Assembly (NCBI RefSeq): GCF_000264995.1
Contig: NW_006767443.1
Span: forward strand, 584,330-648,329
DNA length: 64,000 nucleotides
From: Punctularia strigosozonata HHB-11173 SS5
Lineage: Eukaryota; Basidiomycota; Agaricomycetes; Corticiales; Punctulariaceae
Reading direction: 5' to 3'
Part shown: piece by piece, positions 10,441 to 22,346 of the stretch
Layout: every line of letters begins with the position of its first letter
How positions within the stretch are numbered: position 1 is the first letter of the stretch
The notes under the pieces: model-generated
What the model was told of the DNA's origin: nothing
What the model saw: the letters and a program-made list of their open reading frames with translations, nothing else
The model's database searches: none
Translations under genes and position numbers: made by a program

Positions 10441-13400
10441 ATGGCCGACCAGCCCATGCCGGAACCTCGTTATTGGAACGACAGCGCGCTCTTGAGCTTC
10501 GAACCATTCCTTTCTCGATTCGCGGTACGAAAGGATTCGGGTTCGCTCTTCCGGAGGAAGGACGTTGTTGCTAAGTGGTGCGCAAGTATTGCTGAGGATT
10601 TGAGGTCCCAAGGGAGGGCGGTAGGAGCTTTTCGTCGTGCATGGACGGGATTGGAAACTTACCATGGACATCCACCAACTCTGCAGCGCAAGATCACCTC
10701 AACTTGGGCCAGATGTGTTGCCACGAGGGCGTTCAAGGTTTCCCGTAAAATCATGCCACCTGACGTGGACACGGTCGACTGTATGGAAGCGCTCATCAAC
10801 TTCTACTGGGCAATGAACGTGCAAGATATTTCGTCAGCCCAAAAGGCAGTGGACGCTGTGTTAAGAAAGCTTAATATCAAGTGGTCCTTCAAAGTGAGGC
10901 ACCTCCCCCCTCCGCGACCTGGCGACGTTCTGCAAGCACGGGTTTTGTCTCGTCGATCTAACTGCGGAACGGAAACTCCTCCATCCACGTCGCTCGTCGT
11001 TGGACATCATAGAGGCGCTGAGGATACCCAGAAGGACCCTCAATTAGCTCCATCGAGGTCTATCGTTGATCCCACAAAACCATCCATAGCCGAAGGATCG
11101 CTTCCGGTCTCGGGACAGAAGCGGACACGATCCGCTTCGTCTGCATCGAGCTTGGCGTCCTCGTCATCCTCTGATCCCTCCGGTCTCAAACAGATCCAGG
11201 CTCACGATGCTCCTGAGAAGGCCTCTCGCAGAATGGCTGTGAAGAAATCGCGTAAGGCCCCAAAGCATACGTCCGGTGATGCCCCTATGCGCAACAGACG
11301 TACCCCGAAGTGCGCAGCGAACGCCGAAGCTCAGGGTACGGCTTCGAAGAATCGCAAGCCCAGGGTGAAGGACAGTCACTCGAGCCGCCCCTTGCAGAAG
11401 GGTCGTTCCGTTGCAGATGCTGCTCCGCGCGACCATACTGCCTCGATGAAGCCGCCTGTTGAGGCACCCGCTGGGAACGGAGCGTTCTCCCCTCAGGTGG
11501 TGACCCAGAAAGGCAGAAATGCACCTTCCAATGCTACAAACCCGGATCGATCAATCGAATCCAGGACCGCGGGTGGTTCCTCGCCTTCTGCGACCGTACC
11601 GACTGGCAAAAAGCCTACCCGAAAACGCAAGGCGGACATTCCTGCGGAAGCGTCGTCCCGTCTAACGATTGGTGAAGCGTCTGACCAAAAAGCGATAGCT
11701 AGTGGGGCCCAATCCAGTCCTGATACGATCCCGGCCCCAATCCAGTCATCCCGTGACAAGAAGAAGAGAAAACGGACTTCGGAATCAACCCACGGTTCCA
11801 CATCCTCCCCCGGCACACAGACTGCGGCGTCAATCGTCACCGCCTCCACAAGATGCACGGACGGCCCTTCGGCTGCTGCCGGTGTGGATGTCTCCAAATC
11901 TCTGCCTGGTACCGTCAAGCGACCGGATCTCTCGAAGTTTCCTGAATCCGGATTATCCTGCATGGCGCGTCGGACGTCGCGACCAAATGACCGCTCCGAA
12001 TCAGCCAAGTCGCTTAGTGGCTCGGTCCCTCCAATGTCTGCATCCGTGGCCAGTTTCTTCGCAATACCGCTCCGAGTTTTGCCAATCGCATCCCCATCGC
12101 CGTCTGGTCCGTCAACGCCTGCGCAACATTCTGCTTCTTCCTACCAGCGCGGAGGTCTACTTACGCCGCCTGAAACGCCACGACACATCGTGACAGCAGC
12201 TCGTTCGGCGGGCCCAAAGCAGAAACTTCGTTCTCGCCCCCCGATGTGGGCACGAGTGAGGCCATAGATCTCGTTCGTGCATACAACTTGCTTAACACTT
12301 TCTGTTAGTCCCGACAAGAGATCTGCGAGACTTTGCCCTGGTTTCGCTCGTATCAAGCTGGAGTATACTACGCAAACGACGTGGCGCGAGGGTATCTACT
12401 CGCTGGCAAACCCGCGCTGTATGTGAAATGTTTTCATTCAATACTTCTTGCTAACTTATTCGTTTGGCCACAGACGTGATGCTTACGAAGACGACGGGCG
12501 GATCATTATCTCCCATGGGTAACGCGTCGACTTCAACGCAAGGTCTTCGCTAAACTTTCGACAGCGGCGGCAAGGCGGAGAGTGAGTACGGGCCAGCAAG
12601 GGATCAACGTACGACGGACAAGTCGGTGAGGAGCCTGTTGAGTACGTAAAAAGGTCTGATTACTATACTATCTGATTGGCACCCAGATACGTGGAAGAAC
12701 CGTGTTCCGATTTTCGTGCTGGTGGACGACGAGTACCAGCTCTTTCCGTACGACCTGCGAATGGAAGGCTACGCATACGTAACATTAGGCTGGTATTATA
12801 TTACCGACGCGTGGGGTATGTCTTCGACCCGTGCCTAACTGTTTCCTCATGACCTTCGATAGCGGAACGGGAACCGGCCACGGATAAGAAGGGCGAATAT
12901 ATCGCGACGGATGTTACGCGATGGAAATTCAAGTTCCAGGTTCGCACCCTACGATCAACGGCGCACTTTTCTTACAAAACCGAATATCCATAGTGGGCAG
13001 AGGATCAAGGCGAGCCTTGGTGGTGCTGTGAGCCTGGGCAAACGAATTCCGGTCGAACTGGTATGTAATCAGGCTCATCTCTTCGTTCTAAACCTGTTGA
13101 AGCACATCAGTAGCTCAGGAGGAGTCGACGCGCCAGCTTAAGGGTAGCGCGTCCAGGCCACGTAAGCAATGCTCTTTTGCAGCTCGGCTTCTATGGCGCT
13201 CAAGACCTCGTAGAGAAACTGAAGTTCGGGGCCCCACCAAGGTCAGCCCACTCCAACAACAGTGGCTTGTGCTTACACTTCCCGTAGCGCCGCCCGGGAA
13301 GCGCATACCTGTTCGACTTGCGGGGGTACCTGGCCTCTGGTTTTCGCCAACTCGCCGATGTGTCTCGACCCAAGCTGTGCCTCATTTTGGTTCAATGATG

Positions 13401-15101
13401 GAGGGCTAGCAGACATCAACGTCCAGCTTCGGAGAGAATTCCTTCAACCAACAGACACGCCGAAGAATTTGTCCCTGGAGCAAGCCAGTTTGCCCTCTCC
13501 ACCGACAGTCGCTCAAGACGACATCGTGACGTCATCTATGTTCTTGCGCGGATTCTGCTGTACGCAGTGCGGACGACTGTCTTGTCGGTGCGTTTATCAG
13601 TCACTACCACATGGACAATGTTGCATCGACATTTTCAGGTATAAGTGGGAGGAATGGCGATGTAGCAACACTATGTGTAACGTGAGCACTTCGACCCTGT
13701 GATAGCACATTAACTCATCCTCATCACCACCAGCATACACTCGACATCAAGGCTCGCATCCGTCATCCTTCCGAGTTCTCCAGCATATACGAGCGGACGC
13801 CACAAGTTCACACGAAAGACGGTAATGACTGAGTTGTGTCTTGGTGATTGGCGATTGCTCATATGAACGAAGGCATCAGGTCCTCGAAGAAGGCGCTCGA
13901 GCTTGACTCCTCGTTGTCTGCCGAAACATTCCACCTTCCGACGTCAGATCCCACGTATGTTCAATGTGAAGCTCATATATCAACTACTAAAGCGAGAATC
14001 CTCAGCGCTTGCGCTCGCGTACATATCATTCGGGCCAAATATGATCGTCTCCATGAGGCAGACGTTGCCTTCGAGCGATACCAGTCACACGCCCTTAAGG
14101 GTGATTTCTTCCAACGATGGCCGACCAAAGCGGTGCGTCCGAGTCTGCCCCTCCCTCTAGGCGACCGAGCTCATGTACAGTACAGCATAAATGTGAGGGC
14201 ATCGAACCCCGAAAGGTTTTAGCATGCTCATGGAATAACCAGTGAAAGGCACCATGCTTTCACGTTATTTCTCCCACAACGGTATGTAGCCTATCAACGC
14301 CAGATTAAATGTCGTATTAATACTTCCACGCATCGAAGCCGGAGTCGCCTACAAAGTAAGGGGAACATTGAAATCCTATGATTACGAAGGTTCAACGGTT
14401 GTTTTTCCAAGTACGTTGCGAACACGCAAAATACCGTTTCGTTTGAGGACGCGCCGGAGGCCGTTGGGAAAGCGTTGGACATCATACAAGAGCGAGCATG
14501 CCGCGTATTAGGGGCTCCTAGCGTCGCGTTCAATGAGATATTGAGCGTCGCGTACATGGAGAAGCAGAAAATGAGTGTGAGTATGTTCTTGCTGGTGTAA
14601 CAGCGCGTCTACAAAATCCTCGACAGTTCCATACGGACGATGAATCGGGACTAGGCCCGATAGTAGCCTCCCTTTCGCTAGGTGGGGCCGCTCAGATGCA
14701 CTTCCGGCCTCGGAAGAAGCAGAAGTCTGCTCTCAATAAGCAGGAGGAACCCGACCACGAGGTGGATGGACAGGACAACGATATGGAGAAGCACCATGCA
14801 AGCACGGTTCTCACGCTGACCCTTGGACACGTACGTGTTTTCTAACTTGAAGTACCCTCGTTGCTGAACGTTTTTCCAGGGCGACGTAGTTGTCATGGAA
14901 GGCACCGCGGTACAAAAGGAATACGAGTAGGTCCTTCCCCTTGCGATAATGCACTCATTGCTCACTGTGCTTCATAGACACGAAGTCCGATGTCTCGACA
15001 ATCTCAGATTTGCGGCTACGGCAAGGGTGATCGATAGCGCCAGAAATCAAGGCAGTCTACACTTCGGCAAGGCTGTCTCGGCTGTGGATCACCCGACCTA
15101 A
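10441..15101 (+). CDS. Large AlkB-like 2-oxoglutarate/Fe(II) dioxygenase
   Basis: Twenty exons give 1,212 residues: 10441-12255, 12309-12418, 12474-12518, 12565-12641, 12687-12815, 12863-12939, 12994-13060, 13111-13161, 13263-13587, 13639-13681, 13734-13821, 13873-13954, 14006-14132, 14186-14192, 14243-14281, 14339-14355, 14412-14576, 14627-14830, 14880-14926 and 14978-15101. Residues 1-605 form one basic, Ser/Pro-rich, probably disordered exon. Next comes a module with LPWFRSYQAG and ISHGGGK, then cysteine pairs that look zinc-binding (CSTCGG, CLDPSC, CCTQCGRLSC). The C terminus is AlkB-like: FHTDDE supplies the iron ligands His and Asp, YEHEV the second His, and RFAATARVI the arginine for 2-oxoglutarate. 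AlkB enzymes oxidatively demethylate nucleic acids or proteins; the substrate here is unknown. Exon 12's start is the least certain edge. Confidence 0.85.
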
Positions 15102-15812
15102 TAGATAATATCCTCCATTATGTTTATTTGTCCACTTCATTATTGATATATTATACTTCTACCTACGCAGTTAATGATGACGTTGCGAGAAACGCGACAC
15201 CAGGGGGGGGATACGTGCCCTTTGTCTCGACCGTAAGCTTATGTTGATGGAGGATTCCGGTCCTGAACATGGAGTATCAATCACTTGAGATAACCCCCAT
15301 CGTACAGTGCGATGGACACGCGGACTCTGTTCAGCTGCGATAGCGAAGTGCTTTTAGATGCTTGCCTTCAATGATGACCTTCCAACACCACCAGCACCTT
15401 TTGCCTGAGTAACTCCAGCTGGACTCCTGAGCTTACATCACGGTGATTTCGGAATGCGATGCGGTCGATCCGCTCGGTCTGGCCATCGCGTATTGAAGCT
15501 GCAGCACCTTGATGCGAAGCAGGACCTGGATTTCTATCTCAAGTGGGCAATGATATCTTTGTTGGATCCGCATTTTAGTTATCATCCGCAGAAACGTCAG
15601 CGCCAGATAGTGGGCATGCATTGAAGACGTCAGAGACAATTCAAGGATAGGGTATGCTACATTCATTGTCATTGAAGAAGCAAACGCGATGGTCTACGCG
15701 AAGAAATAGATTCAATAGATCCTAATGCAGTATAATCTTACAGTATGGGAAGAAGAAAAAAAATACAAAGAATGGGGATCACAACGCACAAACCGGCACG
15801 AACCGCGAGAGG
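15102..15812. other. Intergenic region between convergent genes
   Basis: No supported gene is seen in these 711 bp between the 3' ends of the AlkB-like gene and the ADA1 gene. A run of nine G lies near 15204. Otherwise nothing is recognised. Confidence 0.5.
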
Positions 15813-17002
15813 TCATCGCGCGCCGTTTAAGACCTCCCGCACCGCGCTCCTTTGCTGTGCCAGCAAAGCAAGGATCTGCCACCCGGGCTGGTCGTCGCGC
15901 GCGCCCTCCTCAGGCACCCTGCCCCGAACCCGCTCAAGCCGCTCGAGCTCCGCCCATCCGTCCTCGCCCTCCGGCGCACCGAGGGCGAGGCGCATCGCGG
16001 CCGCAGACCGGTTCGGGAGCACGGCGGGGGAGACGGTGAAGAGCGCGTCGAAGGCGGAGGCAGCGAGCAAGCCGTTGTACGACGCGCCGGACGGGTGTGC
16101 AGGCTGGATGGAGGTGATGGCGTGCGAGGCGGAGGTGAGGGTGATCGCTTGCGAGATGAGCTGCTTCAGCTTCGCCTGCAGGCAAGAAGGTATGCGTGAG
16201 CGGCGGTGAGTAGAGCAAGGTACGTGGGTAGGCTCACCTCGAATGCGAGCATGAGTAAAGACGAGACAGCCTTGGATGGCGCGCCGAGGTTATGCTGCGC
16301 GCAGATGAGGTTGATACGATCTGATATATGCTGCAGCGTGGGCGCGCGCGTGACGGCGGCGAGGTGCAGCGGTAGCCTGCTCCCGGGAGGTTCTTCGGAG
16401 GTCGTGTCAGCTCCTAACATCAATCGCAGCAACAACAGCATGCAGCACACACCTCCACGTTCCGGTAAAAGCTGAACTCCGCGCTCTTGCAAGATCTCGT
16501 CCTGTGGCAACTTCCTTAACGTCGCCGCGGCGTCGTCAATGGGTGTGGCAGGCAGGTGCTGCAGCCGCGCGCGCTCTTTCCTCCCGAGACCCACCACCCA
16601 CTTCCTGAACCGCGCCGAGCGCAGGGAGTCCATGTCCGCGTCCTCGCCCTGGTATGGCAGGAGCCGCCGCCGCTTCTTCGGCGGGCTCTTGCGTGGCTTC
16701 TCCGCGTGCGCGCTCGCGGGTGCGGCCCCGTCCCCAATCTTCGCGGCGGGTGTGGCGGCGTCTGTGGCGGCGGCCGCGCGCCGGTCAAGCTGAACACTCG
16801 TGTCGAAGAGGCTGATGACGAGCGCATTGTGCAGCTGGACGAGGTGCGGCGTGTCGAGCGCGCGCCGGGCGGCGGCATCGAACTCGTTTCGCGAGATGTG
16901 GCCGGCGAGGAATTCTTTGAAGACGCGCCAGTAGGCGGGCGCTTTGTCGCCGAGGGTGGAGTTGAGCTGCGCGCGGAGCGTCGAGGTGGACGGGAGAGAC
17001 AT
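15813..17002 (-). CDS. HFI1: SAGA complex subunit Ada1/Hfi1 (TADA1-like)
   Basis: Two exons, 16238-17002 and 15813-16175, give 375 residues. The N terminus matches the Ada1/TADA1 pattern: a short leader, then YWRVFKEFLAGHISRNEFD and a leucine-rich helix through LHNALVISLFDTS. Ada1 pairs with Taf12 by a histone fold and holds SAGA together as a transcription coactivator. A Lys/Arg tract (KSPPKKRRRL) in the middle looks like a nuclear signal. The histone-fold part would be in the C-terminal half. The intron (16176-16237) is in phase 0. The gene shares a 254-bp divergent promoter with the RING gene at 17257. Confidence 0.78.
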
Positions 17003-17256
17003 CGGGGACGGGCCGAGCTCGCTGTGGCGCGCAGCGTGCAGAACAAACGAAGCGACGGGCGCCTATTGGCCCAGTCGTGACTTGGACCGTGACTTCGCTC
17101 ATCGATCCCCGCACGCCGCCCCGATGCCCTGAACAACGCCCCCGGTCGTCTCTGTTCAATAGAGATACAGACACACTGCTTCACGACATACGCCTTGCGC
17201 ACTATACCTAGTTACCCCCAACCACCTTCTGCTTAGTTCTGTTGTTGTCGTTCACT

Positions 17257-19291
17257 ATGAGCTTCCCATCATCCGCCGACCGGCCAGCGACGTCCAAGCC
17301 GCGTGGGATTTGTCGCTTCTATTCGACTTCCCGTGGGTGCCTCAACCCGGGATGCAAGTTTCTGCACGGAGAGAACGAGGTACTCACACCATACGACCGG
17401 AACAAGGTCTGCAAGTTCTTCGCCAGCGGTGCGTGAGCTTAGCGCCCCTATCATCGCATGTCCTTATGTCCCTGGTCACGCAGGCTTTTGCAAGAGAGGC
17501 GACAGGTGCTGGTTCAGACACATCATACCAGAGGCGAATGACGAGCCGTGCTCGATCTGCCTCGAGAAACCCGTCACCTACGGCCTGCTCACGGCTTGCT
17601 CCCACATCTTCTGCATCACATGTTTGCGCTCGTGGCGCGACACGAACACGAAGTCGTCCGACGCCGTCGTGTCCGGGAACTTAAAGAGTTGCCCGCTCTG
17701 CCGCACGCCCTCGCGCTTTGTCGTCCCCTCCTCGCGCTTTTTCCCGCAAGGTCATCCAGACAAGGACGCCGCCATCGCACGCTTCAAGGAGAGCACGGCC
17801 CGCGTCGACTGCCGCTACTTCCAGAAGTCGCCCGCAGATAGCCGTTTCTGCCCGTTCGGAAAGGATTGCTTTTACCGCCACATCAATGCAGACGGCACGC
17901 CATACGTGTTCAGCGAAGGTGTCGACTACTACATGCCGGTCAGCCTCGTCGCCTTTTTTGAATGCATATATGCGACGATCGCTGACGAGTCCGTCCCCGC
18001 AGATTCACAAGCGCCGCCTCAACAGCCACCTTGAGGCCGTCTATATCGATTGGGATGTCGAGCCGCACATGGCTGGCCTCAACGTGCACGTGGTTGATCT
18101 ACCCGCCTCGCTCACCGCGCTCAGCTCGACGATCGACGCCATCCGGGCGAACCTTGCCCCTCGACCGGCGTTTAATCCGGATTTGGGCTTTGACGAGGAG
18201 GAGGGGGATGAAGACTATACCGAGGACTTCGATGCCAACGACATGCTGCATATGGTGAGCCGCCCCCCCCCCCCCACTCCACACTCCACACTCCCCGCCT
18301 CGATCTGTCATGGAGAATTCTCGCATTCTGACACGCGCTCTTCGCGCAGACGGCGACGCTGCTCGAAGGCCTCCAGGGCCTGCGTGCCTCGATGGGGCCA
18401 TTGGCCTCCCGAGACGATGCCGACGCCGACACTGACAGCATTCCCTCGCTTCGGACGGTGTCCGGCGACTCCGCGTCCGGCTCGGACTCGGAGGACGGTG
18501 AGGCCGGGGATGACGACGCGTTCGAGTCTGTCCCGCGCACGGCGGGGGACGGGGGACAAGACCAAGTACGCCCTGGCACTGCACCGCGCTCCGGGCCGGG
18601 TGTTGACGCGCCTCTCGCTGACAGTCCCAGCCGTGGTGGTGACGCCCCGTCTCCCGTTCTTAACGTGCGGAGGGTGGGGAACGGGGTCATGGTTGACATG
18701 CTATCGGGCGGCACTTTGTACTCGTCGTTGCCGCGTCCTCCGATCGAGCGCGATGGGTCACCGTTACTTGATGGACCCGCGTCCGCGGAGGAGGGCCTCG
18801 CGAGGGATCCGTCTGCGGAGGGGTTGACGGTGTCTATCTCGCCGCGGTTCAGCACCGTGGTGAACACTGCGGGGCGGGTGGTCATCGATCTGGCCTCGGA
18901 GGAGGAAACGATGACGGAAGACGAAGAGGACTCAGAGGCAGAGGGAGGCGTCAACACGGCCGACGAGGACGATCACGCCAGTGCGGGCGACGACGAGGGG
19001 AACGCTGAAGCTGCACCCGGCTCAAGCGCGGCGACGGACGAATCGCGGACAGACGCGCTGCCCCCGTCCCATCCCTCCGCCCTGCCGCAGCCGTCGGAAG
19101 ACGCGAAGTGGACCCACCCGCCGCAGATCGAGTTTGACGCCGACCCGCCGTTCGCGACGGATGGGCGTGGGCGGGTGGTTTGGAGCAGCGCGCATCACCG
19201 GTTCGGGCGAGGACGACGAGGTGGGACTAGCAAGCGCGGGGGCAGCGTGAGGTCTGAAGCAAGCGGGAGTGGGAGCGCCGCTCATGGATAG
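17257..19291 (+). CDS. Makorin-like E3 ubiquitin ligase (CCCH and RING fingers)
   Basis: Four exons, 17257-17428, 17484-17938, 18003-18254 and 18350-19291, give 606 residues with phases closing. Two CCCH zinc fingers come first (CRFYSTSRGCLNPGCKFLH, then CKFFASGFCKRGDRCWFRH across intron 1). A C3HC4 RING follows, starting CSICLEKPVTYGLLTACSH and ending CPLCR. A third CCCH finger is CRYFQ...CPFGKDCFYRH. This order is that of makorins, RNA-binding ubiquitin ligases. The last exon is long, acidic and low in complexity, more than half as long again as the folded part, and ends in an Arg/Gly-rich tail. Its C-terminal function cannot be guessed. Confidence 0.88.
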
Positions 19292-19753
19292 ACCGAGGGA
19301 ATATCGTCGTTGTTGTGCTATCGAACAGTGCATGGAGCTGGTTATGATAGAGGTTTTCCTGGGTGTGGAATGTATGAACGGATTGTGAAATCTGAGCTCC
19401 GCTGCACTCGCACCGCGCTGGTTTTTGTCGACTCGGCTCTACAATGGCGCGACGGTCTGTTCTTTACGGATTCACGGCCTGCTCCTATCTGGCTCTCTCG
19501 CCATTGCTCGCATGAAGGCAAAGTACGTATCCTGTGTGCTGTTCTTCGTTGAGCGTACTGACATGGAGGTGTAGCGCTCATTGTCCGCGTATTTGCTGCT
19601 CTAACTTGGACGAGGAGGCTGCACTCGGTCCGAACTCCGCGTTTTTTCCAACTCCGTTTCATCAACCATCAAGGTGCCGCGGGCTCGCGGCTCCTTCATG
19701 ACCGCCCTTATTCAACTACTATCTTGCAGCAGTATATATCTGACATTTCGAGC
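19292..19753. other. Intergenic region with a duplicated exon-like fragment
   Basis: The stretch near 19574-19611 is a diverged copy of 19822-19858, the start of exon 2 of the next gene. No complete gene is seen. Confidence 0.45.
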
Positions 19754-21638
19754 ATGGTTATCAGGTATGCAGCATCTGTGCTACAATCTTCACTGTAGAG
19801 TACTCACGATTTGAACCTGTAGTGTTCGCTGTCCACGTATCTGTTGCTCTAACTTGCGTGAGGACAAGCTTTGCCTCCCCGCTTCTTCCCGCGAGAAGCT
19901 CAAGCACTTGCGGAGCGAGTTTATGCGGATACGCTTGGAGATATCCTCCGTTCTACGAGAGCACAATGCTGGCCTTCCTATCTCTCGCCTCCATGAGGAC
20001 ATCCTACACAGCGTGTTCCAGTACATCCCCCCCGAATCTCAGCACGACAACTTACGCCTTGTACCTCGCATAGGAAATAGCTCGCGAAAGAAGGAAGGAA
20101 GGAACGCACAAGAACCACGGACTGTCTTTCCTGGGGTGGCCCACGTTTGTAGCTCCTGGCGCCGTCTTGCGATACGTACTCCAGCTCTGTGGAACATTCT
20201 GAATCTCACGCGGCCGAGACTGTCCACCCGGCTTTACGACCGCTTTTCAGCTTCGTTCCCGTTCCGAGTCTTTGGCCATCTTGAAGTGGACGGAATCATC
20301 AACTACGAGCCTTTCAGATCCTGGAATAACAAGGAAATGGCTGCGGGGCTGCAACATATTCTACGAAACTGCCCACGGCTACAAGAACTCAACGTCACGA
20401 TACCGCACAAACACATCAACTCGCTGAATGGTCTCGGAAACGCTACCAAGCCGCTATATTCCCTTCAACGTCTGACGATCCTCCACGCACGTCGCTCTGA
20501 AGATAGTGATAAGTCCGAGCCGCTCTTGGCTTCCCTCGAAGCGCCCAACCTACGTCACCTCGAACTGCACTTCTTGCACCTCGCTTCGTGGCATCTTCCC
20601 GTGTTCTTGTCGCCCCAGCTGCGCTACCTACACCTGACCTATCATACTGATACGCCACCTCCGTCCCTTCCATGTGTCCTGGCAACTCTTGGACGAATGC
20701 GTCAGCTGGAGTATCTCGGTCTAGACAGTGCGATACCATCTGCGACGGCGGAAAAACAAGCCCTATCAACCGGAGACGAGGTGATACATCCTGTGCATAT
20801 GCCTTCGTTGAAGGAAGTGATGCTCTGCGGAAAAGCACTTGATTGCGCATCTCTGCTTCGTCACATTGATGTACCCCCTGACGCGAAGCTGTCTGTGATT
20901 CCTGGGCAGGGACCTGCGGCGGAATGGATTAATGAATGCGTACAGCTCTGGGATATCGGCCTCCAGCATATCCACCGCTCCGGCAAGGAGGTGATTGAAA
21001 TTCGGATTGGAGCGGACTCTGATGGCCCGGGCCCCGCAGTCTCGTGCGTCCAATACGACAAAGGGAACTCTCCGTTCAATGCCTTCTCAATGACGCTCGA
21101 TGTGACGGGTAATGCTCACATTCAGGTTGCGGTCTTGGAAAAGTTATGCGATCGTTTGGCAGCATTGAAGCTCGAGACCCTGCGCATCGATACCGTGGAA
21201 CTCAAAGCCATCTCCCACCGACTTTGGGACACCGTTCTGGCCTCACACGATGAACTCCAACACTTGATACTCGGCGGCGAGGCAGCTTTCGAACTGCTTT
21301 CCGATATCGCCAGGGACAACGACATCATCCCGAACGTGTCGTCGCTGACCATCCAAGATATCGCGGACTGGCGGCAAGAAATAGTGCTCGATCTCTGCCT
21401 TCAGCTCTTGCGGAAACGCAACGTCTCGGCCCCCTCAGCCACGGATACCGTTCGAGACGATCTTTGGCTTCAGCTCTTGCGGAAACGCAACGTCTCGGTC
21501 GCCTCAGCCACGGATACCGCTCGAGACGGCGTTTCGAGAATCCAATCGTTAACCATAATAGATCACGATCGCATCTGGGGCTATCCTCAGCTTCGGCGTC
21601 TCGAAGAAAAGGTGACGGTACTGTTCAAGGGGCGCTGA
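19754..21638 (+). CDS. F-box protein
   Basis: The main exon 19823-21638 runs open from an acceptor (ctgtag) to the stop. A short first exon at 19754-19764 joins it in frame to give 608 residues starting MVISVRCP; this start is a proposal. A coiled-coil-like segment (about residues 25-50) precedes an F-box-like block, ISRLHEDILHSVFQYIP, then the VAHVCSSWRRLA pattern usual in mushroom F-box proteins. Leucine-rich repeats form the rest. Such proteins recruit substrates to SCF ubiquitin ligases through Skp1. A 69-bp tandem duplication lies near the C terminus. The gene converges with another F-box gene on the minus strand. Confidence 0.75.
21399..21531 (+). repeat. In-frame 69-bp tandem duplication
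   Basis: Two head-to-tail units begin at 21399 and 21468. Each codes for about 23 residues starting LQLLRKRNVS, with a few substitutions between the units. The repeat keeps the F-box reading frame. Confidence 0.9.
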
Positions 21639-22346
21639 TGATGGCAGAAGGTCCTAAGTCGGTTTCATCGGGCATCATTCCCACATCTTGTCGTTTTTTC
21701 TAGTTGTGAAAATATCATTATGTTCCGAACCTGTATAGAATTCGTTGTTTCCCTCCATCTCCCTCTTAAAAACTGCGGGTATCGTCTTCTTCAACGATTC
21801 TACTTCATTTTTCGTGCGGATGCTACAATTTTCCATGCAAATCGTCTCGAGCAGCACAGCGTTTCTTCACGAACGTTCGGTATGCCTCGAACCATTTGGA
21901 ATGGATAACACGCTCTGCGTCCATGATCCTCTGTGGTAAGACAGAACGAAGCACAAAATGTGCACTGATGGGTCACCTTCGACTCGGATGAGGAGGCTCG
22001 AATGAGAACCAGTACAGGTAGGTACGCAGCGTGGAGTGACGCCTCCTCTTGGTTGCGCATCCGGGATGTGTCAAGTGAGACGTAGTTCTTGGAATGTCTT
22101 GTTGATAATCATAGCGAGATTGCATGCTATGTTGGGAGGGAAACGGATGATAGCGGATTCCACGTGTATCGGATCAACCGCTGTCAGCGCTTCAATCCCT
22201 ACTCCATCTTATTAGCAAGTTGCAATGCCGCAAACGGTCCAGGAATATGAGAGGCACCGAGTATTGTATCCAATGAGCAGGGTATTCTACCAGAAACTTG
22301 AAACTCGAATCCGGTGCATGTAAAAGAGCAGGCCAACTAAACCAAA
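21639..22346. other. Intergenic region between convergent F-box genes
   Basis: Nothing recognisable is seen; the base composition is more AT-rich than the genes. Both neighbouring genes end here. Confidence 0.45.

Noticed and set aside
13162-13182. 21-bp intron in the AlkB-like gene
   Set aside because: Below the size an intron can be; the acceptor at 13262 gives 101 bp and the right frame.
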